Below are positions 34,160 through 46,249 of a stretch of 64,000 nucleotides of DNA, piece after piece. Origin of the DNA: PALSA-1335 sp965231025 (GTDB taxonomy: Bacteria > Patescibacteriota > Gracilibacteria > UBA1369); the NCBI GenBank assembly GCA_965231025.1, contig OZ246407.1, forward strand, positions 1,054,001-1,118,000, written 5' to 3'. How positions within the stretch are numbered: the first letter of the stretch is position 1; each line of letters starts with the position of its first letter. The notes beneath the pieces were generated by a model. The model saw only the letters and a program-made list of their open reading frames with translations. It was not told the origin of the DNA and made no database searches. The position numbers and the translations under genes are program-made.

Positions 34160-37100
34160 ATGGCCAAGAAAAGTAAAAAAGCTCCATTGAAGTCAGCGAA
34201 GAAGGCTTCCAAGCCTTTGAAAAAAGTCGCGAAGGCTTTAAAAAAGCTTGTGAAAAAAGTGAGCAAACCGGTTGGAAAAGCCGTAAAGGCGGTTCCTCCG
34301 AAGAAGACGGCAAAAAAACCGGTGAAAGTTGTAAAAAAGGCGGCTCCAAAGAAGGCTGCAAAACCGGTAAAGAAAGTCGCTCCAAAAGCTGTCAAACCCG
34401 TAAAAGCCGCAAAACCGGCAAAAGCGGTGAAACCGGCACCAAAAGCAAAGGTTCCGGCAAAAGTTGAACCGAAAAAAGTGGAAGTCAAAGTTGAACAAAA
34501 AAAACAGATGTACCAGAGACCGGCTCCCAAAAAACCGGCAATTATTGATGAAAAAGCCGTAAAAGCGGCACAGGCAAAAGTCGCCAAGGCTACGGCAAAA
34601 ATGAAAGTTTCAACATCCGTCGCGGAAGAGATCTCCAAGCTCCTTCCAAAAGAAAACATCGTGATGAAGGAAGCCAGCAACCGCAAATATTTCAATGCCC
34701 GTCTGGATCAGGATGTCGTTCTTCCGAACCTCATCGAAATCCAGATCGATTCATACCGCTGGTTCCTGGAAGACGGAATCCGCGAACTTCTGGACGAAAT
34801 CAACCCGATTTCTGACTTTTCCGGAAAAAAACTTGAACTTCACTTTCTGGAACACTCCATCGGAGAGCCAAAATGGGACGCAGAAACCTGCAAATCCAAG
34901 AACCTGACCTACGAAGCCCCTCTCAAGGTACACGTCCAGTTAATCAACAAAGAGTCCGGTGAAATTAAGGAACAGGACGTATTCCTCGGAGGCGTACCGC
35001 TCATGACCAACCGCGGAACCTTCATCATCAACGGCATTGAACGCGTGGTGGTGAGCCAGCTCGTGCGCTCACCGGGTGTGTTCTTCTCAAAAAACGCCGC
35101 CGCTCCCACCTACCACAACGCCAAGATCATTCCAAAACGCGGCGCCTGGCTGGAAATCGAAACGGACAAAAAAGGTATTATCACCGTCAAGATCGACCGC
35201 AAACGCAAGATTCCGATCACTTCCCTCCTCCGTATCTTTGGACACAACACGGACAAAGAGATTCTGGAGATCTTCAAGAGTATCACCCTTGATCCCCAGC
35301 ACGACTACATTTTCAACACCCTCGAAAAAGACAGCGCAAAAACGACCGACGAGGCGTACCAGAGCATCTACCGCAAAATCCGCCCCGGAGATCTGGCAAC
35401 ACCAGAAAACGCCAAATCACTCATCCAGTCCATGTTCTTCGACTACCGCAAATACGACATGGGACCGGTTGCCCGCTACAAACTGAACAAGCGTTTCAAG
35501 ATCGATATCCCGAACAATAAAGAGTTCCATACCTTCCAGATCGCCGACCTCATTGAAATCATCAAATATTTGATCCGCCTCAACAACGGGGAAATGGCTC
35601 CGGATGACATCGATCACCTCTCGAACCGCCGCATCCGCGCCGTAGGTGAACTCGTACAGAACAAATTCCGCGTGGGTCTCCTGAGAACCGACCGTATCGC
35701 CAAGGACCGCATGACCGTGATGGATCTTGAAACGGTCACTCCAACACAACTGATAAACTCCCGCCCGATCACGGCGGCGCTCCGTGAATTCTTTGCGAGC
35801 TCACAGCTTTCACAGTTCATGGATCAGACCAACCCGCTCGCCGAACTGGCGCACAAACGCCGCCTCTCCGCGATGGGTCCCGGAGGTTTGTCACGCGAAC
35901 GCGCATCCTTCGATGTCCGTGACGTGCATCCTTCCCACTATGGACGTATCTGTCCTATCGCCACGCCGGAAGGTCCGAACATCGGTCTCGTCGTTCACCT
36001 TGCAAGTTACGCCCGCGTGAACAAATACGGATTTATCGAAACTCCGTTCCGCGAAATCGGGCATTTTGTCTTCAACAAAGCAAAGGAACTCACGGGACGC
36101 ACGATCACGGAAAGCGTCAAACATCCCAAAACGGATAAACTGATCGCCAAATCCGGCACCGTCATCGACGAAAAACTGGCCAAGGAGATCGAAAAACTCG
36201 CCATCGAAAAAATCGCCGTCCGCCCGTACATCACCAAACACGTCCGCTACTACGACGCCGACGAAGAACGTGATCTCGTCATCGCCCAGGCGAACACCCC
36301 GTACAACGACAAGGACGAAATCCTCGTTGACCTGGTTTCCGCACGTAAAAACAGCGAACCTGCCATGTCCACCGTCGAAGACATCACGCACATCGACGTT
36401 TCCCCGAAACAGATTATTTCCGAAACGACCTCACTCATTCCATTCCTTGAACATGACGATAACACCCGCGCGTCCATGGGTTCCAACATGCAGCGCCAGG
36501 CCGTATCGCTCATCACTCCTTCCGCTCCGGTGGTTGGAACGGGTATTGAAGAAGTGGTCGCCAAAAGCTCCGGGCAGGTTGTCCTGGCGGAAGACAACGG
36601 AACCATTTCTTACGTTGACGGCGAACAGATCACCGTCATCTATGACTCCGGGAAGAAATCCATCTATAAACTCCTCATTTACGAACGAAGCAACCAGGGA
36701 ACCTGCATCCACCAGCGCGCGCGCGTCAACAAAGGACAGCGCGTCCACAAAGGCGACGTTCTCGCCGACGGTCCGGCCATTGAAAACGGCGAACTCGCAC
36801 TGGGTCAAAACGTACTCGTAGCCTACATGTCATGGCAGGGTTACAACTTTGAAGATGCGGTCATTATTTCCGACCGCGTGGTGAAAGACGGCTACTTTGA
36901 TTCCGTCCATATTGAAACATTCACGATGGATGTCCGCGATACCAAGCTCGGACCTGAAATCATCACCCGCGATATTCCGAACGTCGGTGAAGCACGCCTC
37001 AAAGACCTCGATGAAAACGGCATTATCCGTATCGGTGCGAACGTCCGCGAAGGCGACATTCTCGTCGGTAAAATTACCCCGAAGGGTGAAACCGAACTCA

Positions 37101-38353
37101 CGGCGGAAGAAAGACTGCTCCGCGCGATCTTCGGTGAAAAAGCCCGCGACGTCAAAGACACCTCTCTCCGCCTCCCCGGTGGTGAAGGCGGTAAGATCGT
37201 CGGCATCCAGATTTTCTCACGCAAAAACGGCGACGAACTTGCGACGGGAGTCAACCAGCAGATCCGCGTCAACGTTGCCCAGACCCGTAAAATCTCCATC
37301 GGCGACAAAGTCGCCGGCCGCCACGGAAACAAGGGTGTCATCTCCATCATCGTTCCACAGGAAGACATGCCTTTCCTCCCCGACGGAACTCCAATCGACA
37401 TTATTTTGAACCCGCTCGGTGTGTCCGCCCGTATGAATATCGGACAGATTCTTGAAACACACGCCGGTTGGGCTGCCCGCAAACTCGGTATCAAGATTGC
37501 CACCCCAGCCCTCAACGGTGTCACCACGGAGCAGATTACGGAACTTCTCAAAAAAGCGGATCTTCCGGAAGACGGAAAGCTTCAGCTCTACGACGGTCTG
37601 AGCGGCGAACCTTTTGATCACAAAACAACCGTAGGTATCGCCTACATCATGAAACTGAGCCACTTGATTGAAGACAAGATTCACGCCCGTTCGGTTGGTC
37701 CATACTCCCTCGTCACCCAACAGCCTTTGGGAGGTAAAGCCCAGCACGGAGGACAACGCTTCGGAGAAATGGAAGTATGGGCGCTCGAAGCATACGGTGC
37801 AGCCCACACCCTCCAGGAAATGCTCACCATCAAATCCGATGACGTCTATGGCCGCGCAAAAGCTTATGAGTCCATCGTGAAGGGTGAAGCCATCCGCAAA
37901 CCGCACACTCCTGAATCCTTCAACGTATTGGTGAAGGAACTTCAGTCCCTGGGTTTGAACGTCCAGCTCCAGGTAACGGAAAATGCCGAGAAGCTTGCCG
38001 AAGAAGACGAATACACCCTGGAACAGGCAGAAAAAGAAGAAACTTCCTTCCTGCACGAAAACGATCCAAACCGCGCCGAAGTTGATCCTGAAGTTGAAAA
38101 AATCCTGGAAGCGGAAATCGAACCGGTGGTAGCAAACGTACCAGGCATGGAAACGGAAACCACGGATGAACTGGAAGTTGTTGAAGAACAGGAAATGAAC
38201 AAAATGGGCGTCAAAGTTCCTCAGGAAGGCGACGAAGGTTACATAGAAGAAGAACCTGAAGTCGATTTTGAAAGCATCGAAGGTCCAACGGCGGAAGAAC
38301 TCGCGGAAGCCGCCAAATTGGAAAAAGAACTGTTGGAGGAGGACGAGGCGTAA
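34160..38353 (+). CDS. rpoB: RNA polymerase beta subunit with basic N-terminal extension and acidic tail
   Basis: 1397 residues, about 1,090 of them a normal beta subunit (about 177-1270). Seen: FNARLDQDVVLPNLIEIQI as conserved start, the rifampicin-region FFASSQLSQFMDQTNPLAEL and HKRRLSAMGPGGLSRERA, DVHPSHYGRICPIATPEGPN, GYNFEDAVIISDR, KVAGRHGNKG and the final ESFNVLVKELQSLGLNVQ. The first 176 residues are an added basic stretch: 44 Lys in the first 120 by my count, mixed with Ala, Pro and Val, resembling histone H1 tails. The last about 125 residues hold about 46 Asp/Glu. Beta makes up half of the catalytic centre. An internal start (for example ATG near 34600) cannot be excluded, but the open, coding-like frame back to 34160 and the promoter argue for the long form. 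Confidence 0.95.
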   Translation: MAKKSKKAPLKSAKKASKPLKKVAKALKKLVKKVSKPVGKAVKAVPPKKTAKKPVKVVKKAAPKKAAKPVKKVAPKAVKPVKAAKPAKAVKPAPKAKVPAKVEPKKVEVKVEQKKQMYQRPAPKKPAIIDEKAVKAAQAKVAKATAKMKVSTSVAEEISKLLPKENIVMKEASNRKYFNARLDQDVVLPNLIEIQIDSYRWFLEDGIRELLDEINPISDFSGKKLELHFLEHSIGEPKWDAETCKSKNLTYEAPLKVHVQLINKESGEIKEQDVFLGGVPLMTNRGTFIINGIERVVVSQLVRSPGVFFSKNAAAPTYHNAKIIPKRGAWLEIETDKKGIITVKIDRKRKIPITSLLRIFGHNTDKEILEIFKSITLDPQHDYIFNTLEKDSAKTTDEAYQSIYRKIRPGDLATPENAKSLIQSMFFDYRKYDMGPVARYKLNKRFKIDIPNNKEFHTFQIADLIEIIKYLIRLNNGEMAPDDIDHLSNRRIRAVGELVQNKFRVGLLRTDRIAKDRMTVMDLETVTPTQLINSRPITAALREFFASSQLSQFMDQTNPLAELAHKRRLSAMGPGGLSRERASFDVRDVHPSHYGRICPIATPEGPNIGLVVHLASYARVNKYGFIETPFREIGHFVFNKAKELTGRTITESVKHPKTDKLIAKSGTVIDEKLAKEIEKLAIEKIAVRPYITKHVRYYDADEERDLVIAQANTPYNDKDEILVDLVSARKNSEPAMSTVEDITHIDVSPKQIISETTSLIPFLEHDDNTRASMGSNMQRQAVSLITPSAPVVGTGIEEVVAKSSGQVVLAEDNGTISYVDGEQITVIYDSGKKSIYKLLIYERSNQGTCIHQRARVNKGQRVHKGDVLADGPAIENGELALGQNVLVAYMSWQGYNFEDAVIISDRVVKDGYFDSVHIETFTMDVRDTKLGPEIITRDIPNVGEARLKDLDENGIIRIGANVREGDILVGKITPKGETELTAEERLLRAIFGEKARDVKDTSLRLPGGEGGKIVGIQIFSRKNGDELATGVNQQIRVNVAQTRKISIGDKVAGRHGNKGVISIIVPQEDMPFLPDGTPIDIILNPLGVSARMNIGQILETHAGWAARKLGIKIATPALNGVTTEQITELLKKADLPEDGKLQLYDGLSGEPFDHKTTVGIAYIMKLSHLIEDKIHARSVGPYSLVTQQPLGGKAQHGGQRFGEMEVWALEAYGAAHTLQEMLTIKSDDVYGRAKAYESIVKGEAIRKPHTPESFNVLVKELQSLGLNVQLQVTENAEKLAEEDEYTLEQAEKEETSFLHENDPNRAEVDPEVEKILEAEIEPVVANVPGMETETTDELEVVEEQEMNKMGVKVPQEGDEGYIEEEPEVDFESIEGPTAEELAEAAKLEKELLEEDEA

Positions 38354-38402
38354 AGCGGACTCTGCATCCGGCAAGATGCCGGACCAGCGAAAAACTTCCC
38401 CA

Positions 38403-38460
38403 CTCTACGACCTACATTCTACTTCCTACATTCTAAGACCTACATTCTACTTCCTACCCT
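38403..38460 (+). repeat. Degenerate heptamer repeats before ssb
   Basis: About eight 7-bp units of the type TTCTACA, ACCTACA or TCCTACC in the rpoB-ssb gap, ending 8 bp before the ATG. Confidence 0.8.
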
Positions 38461-38468
38461 CCTGAACC

Positions 38469-39062
38469 ATGAGAAGTGTCAACAAAGTTATTTTGATCGG
38501 AAACCTGACCCGCGACCCTGAAGTCCGCCAAACCCCCAACGGCCAGTCCGTTACCACCTTCGGTATTGCCACCAACCGCGAATGGGTCACCCGCGACGGG
38601 CAACGCCACACCTCCAGCGAATACCACGAAATCGTCGCCTGGTCCCGCCTGGCGGAAATCTGCGGGCAGTACCTCAAAAAAGGCAAACTTGTCTACATCG
38701 AGGGGTACCTCAAAACCAGGAGCTGGGACACCCCCGAAGGTATAAAGAAATTCAAAACGGAAATTGTCATCCAGGACATGATCATGCTGGAAAAACGCCT
38801 GCAGAACGGCGACAGCGACCAGGCCGATTACATCCCTGAAGAAGGTGCCATGGAACAGGGCGGCGGCATGCAAGGCATGCAGATGGAAGAACCCCAGCAT
38901 GAAATGCGCCACACCCCGAAAGTCCATCACAGGCCGGTACATAAAGAACCTGTGGCAGCAGCTCCGGCACCTCAAAGCACGACTCCGTCAGCAACACCGG
39001 CAGCCCCCGCTCTTCCCGTGGCAACCGGCCCCATCGACATCGACCAGGACCTTGGCCTCTAG
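38469..39062 (+). CDS. ssb: Single-stranded DNA-binding protein
   Basis: 197 residues. N-terminal OB fold (about 1-108) with NKVILIGNLTRDPEVRQTPN, SVTTFGIATNREW and the KKGKLVYIEGYLKTRSW strand-turn; then a Met/Gln/Gly and Pro/Ala-rich flexible linker and a short acidic end, IDIDQDLGL. The end differs from the standard DDDIPF tip, with no final Phe, so partner binding may differ. The gene lies between rpoB and rpoC, which is an unusual location; ssb is normally next to rpsF/rpsR or alone. Gaps on both sides carry heptamer repeats. Confidence 0.95.
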   Translation: MRSVNKVILIGNLTRDPEVRQTPNGQSVTTFGIATNREWVTRDGQRHTSSEYHEIVAWSRLAEICGQYLKKGKLVYIEGYLKTRSWDTPEGIKKFKTEIVIQDMIMLEKRLQNGDSDQADYIPEEGAMEQGGGMQGMQMEEPQHEMRHTPKVHHRPVHKEPVAAAPAPQSTTPSATPAAPALPVATGPIDIDQDLGL

Positions 39063-39080
39063 TCCCCCCCCAACCCGGAG

Positions 39081-39129
39081 CCTAAGCCCTAAATTCTACA
39101 TTCTACATTCTAAATACTAATTTCTAATT
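39081..39129 (+). repeat. Degenerate heptamer repeats before rpoC
   Basis: About seven units (CCTAAG, CCCTAAA, TTCTACA twice, TTCTAAA, TACTAAT, TTCTAAT), ending about 10 bp before the rpoC start. Confidence 0.85.
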
Positions 39130-39139
39130 TCCCATCCAC

Positions 39140-43108
<3,969 letters not shown>

Positions 43109-43129
43109 CCGATTCTCCGCAAACTCCCC

Positions 43130-43158
43130 TTGCATTTAGGGCTGTCAGCATGTAAATT
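43130..43158 (+). promoter_or_regulatory. Possible promoter of rpsL
   Basis: TTGCAT (43130-43135), 17-bp spacer, TAAATT (43153-43158). The -35 context CCCTTGCATT is shared with the tuf promoter region (52068). Confidence 0.45.
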
Positions 43159-43166
43159 AGCCCAGC

Positions 43167-43193
43167 ATTCTAAATCCTAAACCCTACATTCCA
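43167..43193 (+). repeat. Degenerate heptamer repeats before rpsL
   Basis: Four units (TTCTAAA, TCCTAAA, CCCTACA, TTCCACT) just before the ATG. Confidence 0.75.
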
Positions 43194-43198
43194 CTCAA

Positions 43199-43612
43199 AT
43201 GCCAACCATAAACCAACTCGTCCGCCGACGCCGCAGAAATCAGACCAGAAAGAGTAAAGCTCCGGCTCTGCTCAGCATCAAGAACACGATCAAAAACCGG
43301 AACTTCAATCTGAACTGCCCGCAGAAACGCGGCGTATGCATCAAAGTTGGCACGATGACTCCAAAGAAACCGAACTCCGCGCTCCGCAAGTTCGCCAAGG
43401 TACGTTTAACCAACGGACTTGAAGTGAACGCCTACATCCCGGGCGAAGGCCACAACCTCCAGGAACACAGCGTCGTGCTGATCCGCGGCGGCCGCGTAAA
43501 GGACCTTCCGGGTGTACGTTACCACATCGTCCGCGGAAAACTGGATACCCAGGGTGTTCAAAACCGCAAACAGAGCCGTTCATTGTACGGCCAGAAGAAA
43601 CCCAAGAAATAA
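43199..43612 (+). CDS. rpsL: Ribosomal protein S12
   Basis: 137 residues. Contains CPQKRGVCIKV, TPKKPNSALRK and the GEGHNLQEHSVVLIRGGRVK loop that monitors decoding; streptomycin-type positions are the usual Lys. A 13-residue insertion between PALL and NCPQKRG matches the longer form known from Firmicutes rather than the Escherichia form. First gene of the str-like pair, followed by rpsG after 50 bp. Confidence 0.97.
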   Translation: MPTINQLVRRRRRNQTRKSKAPALLSIKNTIKNRNFNLNCPQKRGVCIKVGTMTPKKPNSALRKFAKVRLTNGLEVNAYIPGEGHNLQEHSVVLIRGGRVKDLPGVRYHIVRGKLDTQGVQNRKQSRSLYGQKKPKK

Positions 43613-43630
43613 ATTCCAATTCAACTCAAC

Positions 43631-43659
43631 GACTTACATTCTACGACCTAAATTCTAAA
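43631..43659 (+). repeat. Degenerate heptamer repeats before rpsG
   Basis: Four units (ACTTACA, TTCTACG, ACCTAAA, TTCTAAA) directly before the rpsG ATG. Confidence 0.75.
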
Positions 43660-43662
43660 ACA

Positions 43663-44118
43663 ATGGCACAAAAACGACCCACATTCATTCCGGAAGGTTC
43701 CAACCCACTTCAGGAGAAATTCATCAACTACATCATGAAGGAAGGGAAAAAGAACATCGCCCGCAGAATCTTTAAAGAAACGCTTCAGGTGTTGACCGAG
43801 AAAGGCCAGAAGGAACCGGTGAAGGTTTTCGAACGCGCGATTGAAAACGTGAAACCTACCCTGGAAATCCGCCCAAAACGTATCGGCGGCGCCGTCTACC
43901 AGATTCCGATCGAAGTCAAACCGGGACGCCAGCTCATGCTTTCCTTCCGCTGGATACTGGATTCGGCACGAAGCAAGAAGGGCTCTCCTATGGCTAAGAA
44001 ACTCGCCGACGAACTCCTGAATGCATCCAACAATGAAGGGAACGCCATCAAAAAGAAAGAAGACACCATCAGAATGGCACAGGCCAACAAAGCGTTTGCT
44101 CACTACGCCAAGTACTAA
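43663..44118 (+). CDS. rpsG: Ribosomal protein S7
   Basis: 151 residues, a normal length. PVKVFERAIENVKPTLEIRPKR is split by the typical S7 helix, and GGAVYQIPIEV with the following R-rich strand binds the 16S 3' major domain. Its stop is followed by a strong terminator, so unlike the usual str operon transcription ends here and fusA is separate. Confidence 0.97.
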   Translation: MAQKRPTFIPEGSNPLQEKFINYIMKEGKKNIARRIFKETLQVLTEKGQKEPVKVFERAIENVKPTLEIRPKRIGGAVYQIPIEVKPGRQLMLSFRWILDSARSKKGSPMAKKLADELLNASNNEGNAIKKKEDTIRMAQANKAFAHYAKY

Positions 44119-44144
44119 GAAACATTCCCCACTGCAAAATAAAA

Positions 44145-44168
44145 AAGCCCCGGTTCACGGGGCTTTTT
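44145..44168 (+). terminator. Rho-independent terminator after rpsG
   Basis: AAAGCCCCG-GTTCA-CGGGGCTTTTTTT, with A and T runs on both sides, so it could also serve a transcript coming from the right on the minus strand. Confidence 0.9.
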
Positions 44169-44183
44169 TTGTGGCTTCAAAAA

Positions 44184-44366
44184 CTAACAGGTACAGGTAA
44201 AACTTTCCTCATTGTTCTTTATCAGTTCCCAGGCATCCCCATTTCGTTTTGTCCCCTTCCAGCGGGTTCCGTCTTTAGAGGTTTCTATCTGGACTTCGGA
44301 TGGCAACCCCATCGCCCCCACAACCTTCAATTCAGCCAGAACCTTCTGTGCGTGCACGTTTATCAT
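44184..44366 (-). CDS. Possible small protein, unknown
   Basis: 60 codons on the minus strand from ATG 44366, in the otherwise empty 371-bp gap between rpsG and the DoxX gene. The product starts MINVHAQKVLAELKVVGAMG, has Trp-Lys-Gly and Trp-Glu-Leu positions and ends in CTC. A minus-strand TATAGT lies about 25 bp before the ATG, and the rpsG terminator could end its transcript. No family recognised; a plus-strand frame over the same bases is less plausible. The rest of the gap shows nothing. Confidence 0.3.
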   Translation of the reverse strand: MINVHAQKVLAELKVVGAMGLPSEVQIETSKDGTRWKGTKRNGDAWELIKNNEESFTCTC

Positions 44367-44507
44367 AAGAATAATTAGAGATATTACCCGCACTATACAC
44401 CGTATATCCCGCCCCGAACATGAAAAATATTTGTACGGGATGCGCCACGGGTGTAAAAATAGGAAGCACACCACATAACCACCACCATCATGAGATGCTG
44501 TTCAATC

Positions 44508-44912
44508 ATGGACAAGGTCGCCGACTGGATTATGCGCATAGCACTGGCATTTATTTTTATCCTCGCGGGTTACCACAAGCTGTTCATTGTCGGGCCGGAT
44601 ACATTCGCCGCCGCACTGAACATGCCGGTTTTCCTGGGGTGGTGCGCAACTCTGGGTGAACTCGCCGCGGGAATCGGAATCATCGCGGGAGGTTTGCTCA
44701 AGAACAAGACCGGAGACGTGATCACCCGCGTCAGCGGCGGTCTCATCGCCTTCATCATGGTCGTCGCGTTTTTTATGGTAAAAATCAAAGGGTACAACAC
44801 CGACTTCTTCAAAGGACTCCAGGGTTCGGGGGACATCATCGCCCTCTTCGCCATGGGACTCTACTACACCTTAAGCAAAGACCATTCCCGTGCTGAAAGC
44901 CATACTCATTGA
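44508..44912 (+). CDS. DoxX-family membrane protein
   Basis: 134 residues with four membrane segments; the first carries RIALAFIFILAGYHKL and the second the Glu of TLGELAAGIGIIAGGLL, both DoxX/DUF417-like features. DoxX-like proteins are often linked to redox or quinone functions, but the role here is unknown. ATG 44490 would add six residues. It overlaps the hflX start by 23 bp. Confidence 0.85.
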   Translation: MDKVADWIMRIALAFIFILAGYHKLFIVGPDTFAAALNMPVFLGWCATLGELAAGIGIIAGGLLKNKTGDVITRVSGGLIAFIMVVAFFMVKIKGYNTDFFKGLQGSGDIIALFAMGLYYTLSKDHSRAESHTH

Positions 44913-46119
44913 TTGCATTCCTCCGCAGACCACCAGGGAAGAAGCCGAATATCGCCTTGCCGAAGCCGAAAGCCTCATTAAAACGTACGGTGGTTTGGTC
45001 GTGATCAAAAAAATCCAGAAACGGCAGACACCGGACTATAAAACCTTCATCGGAAGCGGAAAACTGGAGGAAATTATCGAAGAAAGCAAAAGCCTGGATG
45101 GGAATATTCTGATTATCAACAACGAACTCAAACCCCACCAGACCTACAACATCAACGAACGTCTCCGCAAATTCGCCGAGGAAGAACGCAAAAAAGCCAC
45201 CGATCCCTCAAGACGGGGGAAAATCGAAAAGACCTTCAAAGAACCCCTGCAGGCCTGGGACCGCATCGATCTCATCCTTAAAATATTCCAGAAGCACGCG
45301 TCGACCCGTGAAGCCCGCCTGGAAATTGAACTTGCGAGCATCAAACACATGGGGCCGCGCATCTTCGGTATGGGTATGCAACTCTCCCGCCAGGGCGGGG
45401 GCATCGGAACCCGCGGCTCGGGCGAAACCAACATCGAAGCCATGAAGCGACACCTCTCCAAAATGGAATACCGCATCAAGGAAGAACTGGAAGCCTGCAA
45501 AAAAGTCCGCAAGGTCCACCGTGCCGGCCGAAAACGCCGGGAACTCAAAACGGTCGGGATCATCGGATACACCAACGCGGGCAAATCCACGCTCCTCAAC
45601 GCGCTGACCAAAAAAGGCGCGTACGCCGCGGACAAGTTGTTCGCCACGCTGGATACCCGGGTCGGAAAAATGTACATCATGCCGCACGAAATCCTCATCT
45701 CCGACACGATCGGCTTCATCCAGAACCTGCCCACCACACTCATCAAATCTTTCCAGTCCACCCTGGAAGAAACCATCGACGCCGACCTGCTCCTCCACGT
45801 TATTGACGTCAGCGACCCGCACTTTCTTTCCAAAATCGAAGTGGTCAACGAAATCCTGTTCCAGATCGACGGACTGTTGAAACCCACCATCTACGTCTTC
45901 AACAAAACCGACCGGGCCGCGGATCTTGACCGGACATCACTCGAAGAGCAGTTCAAGGTCTTTCACCCGTGTTTCGTTTCGGCGACAAGCAAGGAAGGCA
46001 TCACCGCGCTCAAAGAATCCATCCGTGACGCCATCTTTCCGGAAACAACCCCTCCAAGCGCGACGGGCGTATTGAACGTCATCAAAGACCTCAGACAGCA
46101 GCGAAAGCAAAAAACCTGA
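44890..46119 (+). CDS. hflX: Ribosome-associated GTPase HflX
   Basis: 409 residues from a GTG start inside the end of the DoxX gene. N-terminal HflX domain with YKTFIGSGKLEEI, the linker signature RQGGGIGTRGSGE, then the G domain: GYTNAGKST (about 227-235), TLDTRVGK, SDTIGFIQNLPTTLI and NKTD. HflX splits stalled or heat-damaged 70S ribosomes. Its position among translation genes fits that job. The overlap suggests coupled translation with DoxX, whose relevance is unclear. Confidence 0.95.
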   Translation: MLKAILIDCIPPQTTREEAEYRLAEAESLIKTYGGLVVIKKIQKRQTPDYKTFIGSGKLEEIIEESKSLDGNILIINNELKPHQTYNINERLRKFAEEERKKATDPSRRGKIEKTFKEPLQAWDRIDLILKIFQKHASTREARLEIELASIKHMGPRIFGMGMQLSRQGGGIGTRGSGETNIEAMKRHLSKMEYRIKEELEACKKVRKVHRAGRKRRELKTVGIIGYTNAGKSTLLNALTKKGAYAADKLFATLDTRVGKMYIMPHEILISDTIGFIQNLPTTLIKSFQSTLEETIDADLLLHVIDVSDPHFLSKIEVVNEILFQIDGLLKPTIYVFNKTDRAADLDRTSLEEQFKVFHPCFVSATSKEGITALKESIRDAIFPETTPPSATGVLNVIKDLRQQRKQKT

Positions 46120-46187
46120 TGTTCGACCCAAGACTGGAGTTGGGATCAATCGACGGAGCGCCGCCTGCCGGAAGGTTATTTTGTTCG

Positions 46188-46216
46188 TTGACAAATAAGT
46201 CCAACAACCCTAGCAT
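46188..46216 (+). promoter_or_regulatory. Promoter
   Basis: TTGACA (46188-46193), 17-bp spacer, TAGCAT (46211-46216), 33 bp before the ATG at 46250. Confidence 0.65.
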
Positions 46217-46249
46217 ACTTCCCAATTCCACCTTAATTTTTTTACCGAC

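Noticed and set aside
44169..44378. Plus-strand 69-codon frame after rpsG
   Set aside because: Starts inside the terminator region, with Phe/Pro/Cys-rich nonsense-like composition; the minus-strand frame is somewhat better.
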